Below, piece by piece: positions 5,661 through 11,509 of a stretch of 12,590 nt of DNA (position 1 is its first letter; every line of letters begins with the position of its first letter). Where the stretch lies: positions 6,751 through 19,340 of the forward strand of contig CALMRM010000206.1 of NCBI GenBank assembly GCA_937871605.1, read 5' to 3'. A program made the translations under genes and the position numbers. A model generated the notes under the pieces. It did not search any database. It was not told the DNA's origin and saw nothing but the letters and a program-made list of their open reading frames with translations. The DNA is from an uncultured Terriglobus sp. (GTDB lineage: Bacteria; Acidobacteriota; Terriglobia; Terriglobales; Acidobacteriaceae).

Positions 5661-7556
5661 TTACTTGCCTCCCGGACTGGCCGGTGCGGCGGCCGCCACC
5701 CGGTACACGGCAAGGCCCTGCCAGTCGTCCACCAGCAGCCGGGTGTACTGCCTGCCCGGCAGCAGTGTGGGCAGGGTCGCGTTGTCCTCTGCCCGCACCA
5801 CCAGGAGATGCTCCTCCTGCGGCACGCCGGTGATGACCGCCTGCTGTTCTGTGGCGGACGGCTGCTGCACATAGTGCCGCAACGGTGCCCTGCGATAAAA
5901 GCTCAGGCCATAGTCCGTGTCGCGCCGAATGTGCTGGGTCACCAGCGTCTGCACGCCAGGCGCCTCCTCGGCAATCTGCTGGGCCAGGGGACGCGCGGAA
6001 AAGTTCGCGTCCAGCAGCCAGCCGTTGGTGTGCAGCAGAAAGAACAGCAGCACCATGACCGGCAGCAGGGTCACGGGCCGAATCCACTGCAGGCCATACC
6101 GCCGCGTCACCCCGATGACAGCCGTGCCCGTCACCAGGCCCAGGCACAGCGCGGTCAGCAGGACACGCGTAGGCGGCACAAGGCGCTGGTAGACCATGTA
6201 CTGCGGGCAGAGCACCAGCACAAACGTGAGCAGCCCCGTGGCCGCACCGTGCAGCCACAGCATGGCCGTGGACAGGCCGGTGCGACGGATGCGCGAAAGG
6301 TAGTCGCCGGTCAGGATGGTGATGGGCGGGATGCTGGGCAGGATGTAGCCGGGCAGCTTGCTCCCGGAGAACGAGAAGAACAGCACCGGAAAAAAGGCCC
6401 ACAGCACCAGGAACTCTGGAAAGGCGTCGCCTGCGCGGGAGTGGCCCAGGTAGCGCACGGGTTGGCGGCGCACGCGCCACTCCGCAACCGCGTTGCTCAC
6501 AGAGTCCCACAGCGCACGCACGGCCAGCACGGTCCACGGCATGAGTGCTACCAGCAGCACAAGGAAGTAGAAGAACGGGTTCTGGTGGTGCTGGTAGCGG
6601 TCCGTGGCGAACCGCTGCAAGTTCTGCTGCAGCAGGAAAGATCGGAGAAAGGTTGGATTATGCAGCTGCACGGCGATGTACCAGGGCAGCACAAGCAGCA
6701 GAAACAGCGCGATGCCGGGCAGCCACACCATGCGCCGCAGTACCTGCCACTCTCGCCGCAGCCCCACAAACAGCACAATGATGCTGAGCGACAACACAAT
6801 GGCAATGGGCCCCTTTGCCAGCGTGGCGAGGCCGCCAAAAAAATAGAGATCGAACAGCCAGAACTTTTTACCGGTCTCGTACCAGGCATACCAGCCCAGC
6901 ATGCCGATGCAGAACGGTGCGGCCAACTGCATGTCCGTCGAAGCGCCGCGTGCGAACGCAATGACCGCTGCGGCGGACGCAGTGATCAGCGCCGCATCCA
7001 GGTGGCCACCGGGCCGGAAGCGCCGCATGTGCAGGAACGTCAGAAACACCAGGGCAAACGCACCCGTGGCACTGGGCAGGCGCGCCACCCAGTCACTTTG
7101 CCCAAACTCCTTGTAGAAGCTCATGGTGCGCCAGTAGTACAGCGCCGGCTTTTCAAGCCAGGGCTGGCCGTACAGGATGGGCGTGATGGTGCCAGCTTCT
7201 GCGCAACGCAGCGAGGCATGCAGGTCTGCGGGCTGGAACGACCGTGGCAACACGCGGGCGTGCAGCACGTGGCACACGGCGGAGTGCTGCCGCAGCATCT
7301 CTTCCGCGATCTGCGCATAGCGGGGTTCATCCGCGCCCACCAGGCCAATGTCGGGGTGGGAAATGATGGCACGGCCCACGTGGAACGGCACCAGGCCCCA
7401 GAACAGCAGCAGCGCGGTCAGGACACACAGCACCACCAGCTCACGGGCACTGCAGACGCTTTCTGTCCCCATCCACTGCCGCAGCGACAGCCGCTGCCGC
7501 GGTTCGCTGGGTGTGGCCTGGGTACCGCTTGCTTCGGGCTGTGAAAGGCTGCTCAC
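5661..7556 (-). CDS. GT39/ArnT-like membrane glycosyltransferase
   Basis: The 631-aa multi-pass protein belongs to the GT39/ArnT-PMT group, which transfers sugars from polyprenyl-phosphate donors to envelope acceptors on the outer side of the inner membrane. The first helix is at about 40-58. The catalytic acidic motif ADEPRYAQIAEEML (75-88) follows, then PILYGQPWLEKPALYYW (126-142), GASTDMQL (204-211) and LATLAKGPIAI (243-253), all signature blocks. Around 8-11 further hydrophobic segments run to about residue 520, followed by a soluble C-terminal domain. Between EEML and the PILYGQPWLEKP block lies about 35 residues where ArnT relatives have about 10 (see findings). GTG 7556 has only a weak ribosome site; ATG at codon 29 is an alternative. 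The gene starts 24 nt after the nrnA stop, so it is probably cotranscribed. Donor and acceptor are unknown. Confidence 0.88.
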   Translation of the reverse strand: MSSLSQPEASGTQATPSEPRQRLSLRQWMGTESVCSARELVVLCVLTALLLFWGLVPFHVGRAIISHPDIGLVGADEPRYAQIAEEMLRQHSAVCHVLHARVLPRSFQPADLHASLRCAEAGTITPILYGQPWLEKPALYYWRTMSFYKEFGQSDWVARLPSATGAFALVFLTFLHMRRFRPGGHLDAALITASAAAVIAFARGASTDMQLAAPFCIGMLGWYAWYETGKKFWLFDLYFFGGLATLAKGPIAIVLSLSIIVLFVGLRREWQVLRRMVWLPGIALFLLLVLPWYIAVQLHNPTFLRSFLLQQNLQRFATDRYQHHQNPFFYFLVLLVALMPWTVLAVRALWDSVSNAVAEWRVRRQPVRYLGHSRAGDAFPEFLVLWAFFPVLFFSFSGSKLPGYILPSIPPITILTGDYLSRIRRTGLSTAMLWLHGAATGLLTFVLVLCPQYMVYQRLVPPTRVLLTALCLGLVTGTAVIGVTRRYGLQWIRPVTLLPVMVLLFFLLHTNGWLLDANFSARPLAQQIAEEAPGVQTLVTQHIRRDTDYGLSFYRRAPLRHYVQQPSATEQQAVITGVPQEEHLLVVRAEDNATLPTLLPGRQYTRLLVDDWQGLAVYRVAAAAPASPGGK

Positions 7557-7580
7557 GACGATTGGCCGAACCTGAGGCTA

Positions 7581-8669
7581 TCAGACTTCGAGGCCGTACT
7601 CGTACTCTGTGGGCGAGATCATGGGCGGTGTGGGCAGGTCTGCCACGCGCTGCAGCTCAATGGCCAACTCGCCCAGCACGCGCTCCACGGCGACACTGAA
7701 CGGCCCGTCGAGCGTGCATCCTGCCGCGTTACGGTGGCCGCCACCGCCGCAAGCAGCCGCCGCGCGCGAGACATCCACGCTCGACTTGGACCGCAGCGAG
7801 GTGCGGTAGCGCTCCGGTTCCCCTGCAATCTCCCGCAGAAAGGCTGCAGCCTCCACACCCGCGATGGAGATGAGGTAGTTGACTGTGCCCTCTGTATCTT
7901 CATCGGTGGCGGAGTAGTGCTGCAGGTCCGATTGCCGGATGTAGGTCCAGGCGAGCGGACCGGTGATGCTGACCCGTGACAGCGCAATGCCAAGCAGGTG
8001 GATGCGGGCCGCGGGCACGGAGTACAACACGTCCCGCGCCACCGTGTCTGCCTGTGCGCCCTGGTCGATCAGCGCGTGCGCCAGGGTAAAGCTTTCCGCT
8101 GACGTGCCGGGATAGGTAAAGGACCCGGTGTCTGTCATGAGTGCGGTGTACATGCAGGTGGCCATGCCCGCGCTGACAGGTACGCCTGCCAGCTGCGCCA
8201 GCTCGTACACCATGGCCGCTACGCACGAGGCATCTGGATCGATCCAGTTGACGGTGCCATAGTCGCAGCCGGTGCGGTGGTGGTCGATGTTGAGGATAAA
8301 CATGCGCTCCAGCCCGGCAATGCCGGTGCGCTCTGCGCCGTCACACTCCAGGATCACGACGGCGTCGTACCGGGACGGTTCGACCGTACGTGCTTCGCGG
8401 ATGCGCTCCACCTCTGGCAGCGTGCGGTAGACCTGGGGAACGGGGTCCGCCAGCAGCAGATCTGCCGACTTGCCCATCGCTCGCAGCATCTCGCCCATGG
8501 CCAGTACGGACCCCACGGCGTCGCCGTCTGGCCGGGCGTGCGAGACGCCCAGGAAGCGCATATGGCGCTGCAAATCGCGAAGGATGGCATCGCAGGGGCT
8601 TGGCCTGCTCGCGCCGCACGAAAGATCGCCATCGTCAGGCATGAGTGACACAGCACGGGGCGGCATCAT
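7581..8669 (-). CDS. nrnA: DHH/DHHA1 phosphoesterase, NrnA-type oligoribonuclease/pAp phosphatase
   Basis: The 362-aa protein has the full DHH-DHHA1 layout. The first metal motif is SHARPDGDAVGS (43-54), with a following acidic residue in ILECDG (D110). The DHH motif is in NIDHHRTGCDYG (127-138), the fourth motif in MTDTGSF (178-184), and the nucleotide-binding DHHA1 signature GGGGHRNAAG is at 308-317. Such enzymes degrade nano-RNAs from the 5' end and dephosphorylate pAp in the cytosol with Mn2+. Its start ATG overlaps the rbfA stop by 4 nt (ATGA), a strong sign of coupling; ATG codons at positions 2 and 10 are alternatives. It has about 20 poorly conserved N-terminal residues and a short tail ending EYEYGLEV. 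The rbfA-nrnA pairing is common in bacteria and supports the call. Confidence 0.93.
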   Translation of the reverse strand: MMPPRAVSLMPDDGDLSCGASRPSPCDAILRDLQRHMRFLGVSHARPDGDAVGSVLAMGEMLRAMGKSADLLLADPVPQVYRTLPEVERIREARTVEPSRYDAVVILECDGAERTGIAGLERMFILNIDHHRTGCDYGTVNWIDPDASCVAAMVYELAQLAGVPVSAGMATCMYTALMTDTGSFTYPGTSAESFTLAHALIDQGAQADTVARDVLYSVPAARIHLLGIALSRVSITGPLAWTYIRQSDLQHYSATDEDTEGTVNYLISIAGVEAAAFLREIAGEPERYRTSLRSKSSVDVSRAAAACGGGGHRNAAGCTLDGPFSVAVERVLGELAIELQRVADLPTPPMISPTEYEYGLEV

Positions 8670-9067
8670 CGGCCTTCGACTGCCTCGCTTGCTCTGGCTG
8701 CACGGGCTTTCCGCTTCTCTATGCGGGTCAGCAGCGTGTCCATGCGCGCACCCAGCTTTTCCGACCGGTCGATGTGGAATGCCAGCTCTGGCAGATGGCG
8801 TACGCCCATGCGCTCCAGCAGCTCTGACCGTATGTAGCCCCGTGCTGCCATCAGTCCCTCCAGCGTGCTCTGCTCTGCTGCCTCGTCGCCCGAGACGGCG
8901 ATATACACGTGCCCACTCTTGCCGCCAGGCTCCAGGACGACCTCTGTGACGCTGGCCGAGGCAATTCGGGGGTCTGACAACTCGCCGTCAATGATGACGC
9001 CGATCTCTTCGCGCAGGGTCTCCTGGACGCGATTACGATGGTGTTCTCGTGCGCGATGCTCCGGCAT
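8666..9067 (-). CDS. rbfA: Ribosome-binding factor A
   Basis: The 133-aa protein matches RbfA: a basic start with RVQETLREEIGVIIDGELSDPRI, the strand SASVTEVVLEPGGKSGHVYIAV, then RGYIRSELLERMGVRHLPELAFHIDRS and a basic C-terminal helix. RbfA is a KH-fold factor that binds pre-30S subunits during late 16S rRNA maturation and cold adaptation. The start ATG 9067 has an AGAGGG-type site about 9 nt upstream. The canonical upstream neighbour infB is absent here; instead the 135-nt gap to the ECF sigma gene is divergent. It is the first gene of a minus-strand series with nrnA. No clear sigma70 promoter was found in the gap, which contains only small imperfect hairpins. Confidence 0.95.
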   Translation of the reverse strand: MPEHRAREHHRNRVQETLREEIGVIIDGELSDPRIASASVTEVVLEPGGKSGHVYIAVSGDEAAEQSTLEGLMAARGYIRSELLERMGVRHLPELAFHIDRSEKLGARMDTLLTRIEKRKARAARASEAVEGR

Positions 9068-9202
9068 ACGTCTGCTACCCTCTTCGACCTAACAGGGTAA
9101 CAGAGTGAGTCGTGACAGCCGGTCCTGCGACCTTCGGGAGGACGCGCATTTTGTGCGTTCCGAAACGGCGAGCGTTGCGTATTAGACCATGACAGGCCAG
9201 AT

Positions 9203-9718
9203 GTGACCCCTTCCGACGATGAGTTCCGCAGACTGGTGGGCGAGCACAGCTCCCTGGTGTATTCCGTGGCGCTGCGGCTGCTTGGCGACCCGGGACTGGC
9301 GGAGGAAGTGGCGCAGGATGTGTTTCTGGAGCTCTACCGCTCCCTGTCGCGGCTGGAAAGCGACGATCACGTGCGGCACTGGCTGCGGCGAACCGCTACC
9401 CACCGGGCGACAGACGCATTCCGCCGACGCAGCGTGCGTCCAGAGGGGCAATCGGAGGTGTGGGACGACATCTTCGACCGGGCTCCCGCGAGCCGGCGGG
9501 AGGTGCCGATGGAAACGGCCATGGAACGCATGCTGCTGACACTGCCGCTACAGCAACGCACCGCGCTGGTGCTGCGCTATGGTGAGGACTTGTCGCCGGA
9601 GGAGATTGCCCGGACCACCGGGCAGCCGCTGGCCACAGTCAAGAGCAACCTGCAGCGCGGCCTGCAGATGCTGCGGCGCAAGGGTGCGGTGGTACTGAAG
9701 GAGTTTGTGCGTGGATGA
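9203..9718 (+). CDS. ECF-type RNA polymerase sigma factor
   Basis: The 171-aa product has region sigma2 at about residues 8-75 (SLVYSVALRLLGDPGLAEEVAQ then DVFLELYRSL and HWLRRTATHRATDAFRRR) and sigma4 at about 105-160 (LPLQQRTALVLRYGEDLSPEEIA, with the helix-turn-helix GQPLATVKSNLQRGLQMLRRK). This is the standard two-domain extracytoplasmic function sigma factor. GTG 9203 is the likely start; the ribosome site is weak. Just before it, ATG 9189 begins a 5-codon ORF whose TGA (9204-9206) overlaps this GTG, which may couple initiation. The next gene overlaps its end by 8 nt and is a membrane protein, typical for a sigma/anti-sigma pair. The signal it senses is unknown. Confidence 0.92.
   Translation: MTPSDDEFRRLVGEHSSLVYSVALRLLGDPGLAEEVAQDVFLELYRSLSRLESDDHVRHWLRRTATHRATDAFRRRSVRPEGQSEVWDDIFDRAPASRREVPMETAMERMLLTLPLQQRTALVLRYGEDLSPEEIARTTGQPLATVKSNLQRGLQMLRRKGAVVLKEFVRG
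9698..9703 (+). promoter_or_regulatory. Ribosome binding site deciding the GTG start of the membrane partner
   Basis: AAGGAG inside the sigma gene is 7 nt before GTG 9711. It favours GTG 9711 over the upstream TTG 9705, which lies only 1 nt after this site. Confidence 0.6.
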
Positions 9719-10097
9719 CGTGACGGAGATCGAAGAGGGGTTGCGGCAGGCGCTGCGGCACGTGCCTGCGCCGGAGGGCTTTGCCGACCGGACGGTGGCT
9801 CGGGCAGCGGCGTCGGGTGGGCGGTCCAGCAGGCGCGGCGGCACGGGCACGCTGCTGCGCATGCATCCGGCAGCGGCGTGGTGGTGTGCCGTGGCGGCGG
9901 CACTGCTGCTGGCAGTGGGCGGCGGCGATGCCCTGCACCTGCACAACCAGCACCGGGCGCAGCAGGAACAGGCGGCCCAGGCAGAGGTGGACCGGGCCCT
10001 TCGACTGACGAATCATGCCCTGAACGAAGTGACCGTCAACCTGGACCGCAGCCACGCCGGACGGTTCACACGCCTGTGGAACGAAACGACGCAATAG
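9711..10097 (+). CDS. Single-pass membrane protein, putative anti-sigma factor
   Basis: The 128-aa product has an N-terminal cytosolic part with EIEEGLRQALRHVPAPEGFADR (6-27), a flexible Gly/Ser/Arg stretch (34-48), and one transmembrane helix at about 53-75 (AWWCAVAAALLLAVGGG). The outer part is Gln/Ala/Glu-rich and probably coiled-coil (80-110). The 'APEGFADR' segment before a membrane helix is common in acidobacterial proteins encoded next to ECF sigma factors. It lacks the HxxxCxxC zinc motif of ZAS anti-sigma domains, so the anti-sigma role rests on position and topology only. It overlaps the sigma gene by 8 nt, and its own stop is embedded in the next gene's AGGAGG. Confidence 0.7.
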   Translation: MDDVTEIEEGLRQALRHVPAPEGFADRTVARAAASGGRSSRRGGTGTLLRMHPAAAWWCAVAAALLLAVGGGDALHLHNQHRAQQEQAAQAEVDRALRLTNHALNEVTVNLDRSHAGRFTRLWNETTQ

Positions 10098-10101
10098 GAG
10101 G
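10096..10101 (+). promoter_or_regulatory. AGGAGG ribosome site overlapping the upstream stop
   Basis: AGGAGG shares two bases with the TAG stop (10095-10097) of the membrane protein gene and lies 5 nt before ATG 10107, so translation of the two genes is tightly linked. Confidence 0.65.
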
Positions 10102-10106
10102 CAGCA

Positions 10107-10787
10107 ATGAGCAGTAGGACATGGAGAGGGACGGGCCACGCAGCGTCGCTGGCCCTGTGCATGGGGGTCGTGGCAGCACACGGCCAGATGATGCCGGTGG
10201 CACAGACACAGGACGCGCCACAGCCGGGCGTGGCTGCGGCAGCGTACGACCCGCAAGCGAAGGATGACCTCCTGGAAGGCCTGGATCGCTTGGGCACCAA
10301 CGCCAAGGAACGCAACGAGGTCAACCTGGACAAGAACACGCTGGCGCTGGCCGGGGGCAAGCGGGGCGGTCGCTATGGTGACCTGGCGCAGAAGATGGAT
10401 ACCATCACGGTGCGCAACTATGAGTTCGCGCAAAAGGGCCAGTACCAGAAAAGTGATCTGGACGCGTTGCGCCATCGGCTGGAGGGCAACGGCTGGTCAC
10501 ACATTGTGCGCAACGAGAGTGGCGATGAAACCAACGACATCGTCATCAAAGCGGATCGTGAGGGCTTGATCAGCGACATGGTTGTTCTCAACGTGGAACC
10601 GAAAGAGGTGAACATCGTGCACTTGCGCGGCCACTTCCGCATGGATGACGTGCAGGGTGCCCTGGGCAGCGCCATGGGTGCGATGGGTGCCGGTATGGGT
10701 GCCATGGGCAGCGCCATGGGCCACGTGGCCGCAGCGCAGCACCAGCCCCCTGCCCCGCCGGACCCACCGGAGTTGAAGAAGCGGTAG
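10107..10787 (+). CDS. Exported DUF4252 domain protein with Gly/Met-rich C-terminus
   Basis: The 226-aa product has a likely signal peptide (hydrophobic 12-24, cleavage near AAHGQ) and a DUF4252-like domain at about 55-185. Recognisable blocks are DTITVRNYEFAQKGQY, DLDALRHRLEGNGWSHIVRN, DIVIKADREGLISDMVVL and VEPKEVNIVHLRGHFRMDD. In the family this domain follows a 'VRSFEFDKEGEYS..D...I...L....W..IV' pattern; its role is unknown. Residues 187-205 are only Gly, Ala, Met and Ser (GSAMGAMGAGMGAMGSAMG), a glycine-zipper-like segment, and the end is Pro-rich (PPAPPDPPELKKR). It is the third gene of the sigma operon and therefore the likely output or sensor partner of that regulon. It begins 9 nt after the previous stop. 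Confidence 0.82.
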   Translation: MSSRTWRGTGHAASLALCMGVVAAHGQMMPVAQTQDAPQPGVAAAAYDPQAKDDLLEGLDRLGTNAKERNEVNLDKNTLALAGGKRGGRYGDLAQKMDTITVRNYEFAQKGQYQKSDLDALRHRLEGNGWSHIVRNESGDETNDIVIKADREGLISDMVVLNVEPKEVNIVHLRGHFRMDDVQGALGSAMGAMGAGMGAMGSAMGHVAAAQHQPPAPPDPPELKKR

Positions 10788-10868
10788 GGTTCCATGTGGC
10801 GTGGCAAACGCCAAGAATGCTAGGCAGAGCCCGCATAGGGGCACACCGGGAAGCTAATACTCCCGAAC

Positions 10869-10932
10869 GCGGCAGAGGCCTGGCGCGGCAAAGGCCTGGC
10901 GCGGCAAGGCTTGGACGCGGCAAAGCGCCAAG
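10869..10932. repeat. Four 16-nt tandem units
   Basis: GCGGCAGAGGCCTGGC, GCGGCAAAGGCCTGGC, GCGGCAAGGCTTGGAC and GCGGCAAAGCGCCAAG stand head to tail. The first two differ by one base; the last two are more diverged. The fourth overlaps the left arm of the long inverted repeat. They lie 81 nt after the DUF4252 stop in the noncoding gap 10788-11213. Confidence 0.7.
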
Positions 10933-11098
10933 GGCGCGTGACATACCAGCCTAGGCCGCAGGCCTAGGTACAACGTTGCAGGTTGCCTGAGGGCCAAAGG
11001 CCCGGCGCATGCAGTCGCAGCTATGTGTCGGGCCTTCAGCCCTCTAGCCAACGACCTAGGCCTGCGGCCTAGGCTGGTATGTACCGCGCCTTTGGCGC
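10925..11098. repeat. 174-nt long inverted repeat made of nested short hairpins
   Basis: The arms 10925-10969 and 11054-11098 are 45 nt each and reverse complementary at 42 positions, with a perfect 29-nt core (10941-10969 with 11054-11082). Each arm also folds by itself: CCTAGGCC-GCA-GGCCTAGG on the left, CCTAGGCC-TGC-GGCCTAGG on the right, GCGCC-AAG-GGCGC and GCGCC-TTT-GGCGC at the outer ends. GGGCC-AAA-GGCCC sits in the 84-nt interior, which also shows partial self-complementarity. Placed between the converging DUF4252 and ylxP genes, it can act as a two-way terminator. No coding potential is recognised. Confidence 0.85.
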
Positions 11099-11106
11099 TG
11101 ACAGCA

Positions 11107-11243
11107 CTCGTCTAGTGCTTCGATGTGGCTGTCTGCGACGTCTAGTCCAGCTCTTCGATGTGGCTGGCTACTACGGTCTGGTCCAGTAGCTGAATGTAGC
11201 TGGCTACGTCGGTCTAGTCGAGCAGGTCGGTGTGGCTGTCTAC
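11107..11243. repeat. Tandem 32-36-nt repeats copying the 3' tail of ylxP
   Basis: Read on the minus strand, four units start GTAGACAGCCAC (11243 down), GTAGCCAGCTAC (11207 down), GTAGCCAGCCAC (11171 down) and GTCGCAGACAGCCAC (11139 down). Spacing is 36, 36 and 32 nt. The first unit contains the last codons and the TAG stop of ylxP; the third also has TAG at the same place, and the second has CAG instead. Unit sequences diverge moderately, so the duplications are not fresh. Confidence 0.8.
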
Positions 11244-11507
11244 CACCGTGACGCCAAGGCCCACACCCAGCCGCTGCACAGCCTCTTCCACTTCGCGCAG
11301 CTGGCCGTCGAGGTAGTCGCGCGAGGCGTTGATGGCGGCCACGCCCAGCGTCGCGCGATTCCACAGGGAGGCGTCGTCCAGTTCTGCCACGGATACGTTG
11401 AAGCCGTGGCGGAGCTTGTCCTTGAGCGAGCGCACCGCCTGCCGCCGGTCCTTAAGCGAGTGTGCGCCCTCAATCTCCAGTTCCAGCAGCAGCGTGGCGA
11501 CAGGCAT
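11214..11507 (-). CDS. ylxP: DUF503 / YlxP family protein
   Basis: The 97-aa product matches DUF503: a short first strand (ATLLLELEIEG), then HSLKDRRQAVRSLKDKLRHGFN, VSVAELDDASLWNRATLGVAAIN and a C-terminal helix/strand. YlxP-type proteins are small, ferredoxin-like and usually encoded beside infB and rbfA, with a proposed role in ribosome or rRNA handling. ATG 11507 follows the stop of the RND gene by 2 nt, so the two are likely cotranscribed, although no strong ribosome site is seen. The last 10 codons lie inside the tandem repeat that continues downstream, so the exact C-terminus (VVDSHTDLLD) may be recent. Confidence 0.88.
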   Translation of the reverse strand: MPVATLLLELEIEGAHSLKDRRQAVRSLKDKLRHGFNVSVAELDDASLWNRATLGVAAINASRDYLDGQLREVEEAVQRLGVGLGVTVVDSHTDLLD

Positions 11508-11509
11508 GG

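Noticed and set aside
5608..6537. A 309-codon minus-strand frame
   Set aside because: It overlaps the GT39 gene in another frame of the same strand and gives an Ala/Pro/Arg/Cys-rich product with no family signature.
5808..7544. A 578-codon open frame on the plus strand
   Set aside because: It is antisense to the GT39 glycosyltransferase, whose motifs are unmistakable. The product is Gln/His/Arg-rich without domains, typical of the frame opposite a GC-rich gene.
9068..9202. Divergent sigma70 or ECF promoter between rbfA and the sigma gene
   Set aside because: Boxes such as TATTAG (9180-9185) or CTGTCA on the minus strand lack partners at proper spacing, so none was called.
11107..11243. CRISPR array reading of the 32-36-nt periodic units
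   Set aside because: The units are contiguous and diverged with no separate constant repeats and variable spacers, and the first unit is coding sequence of ylxP.
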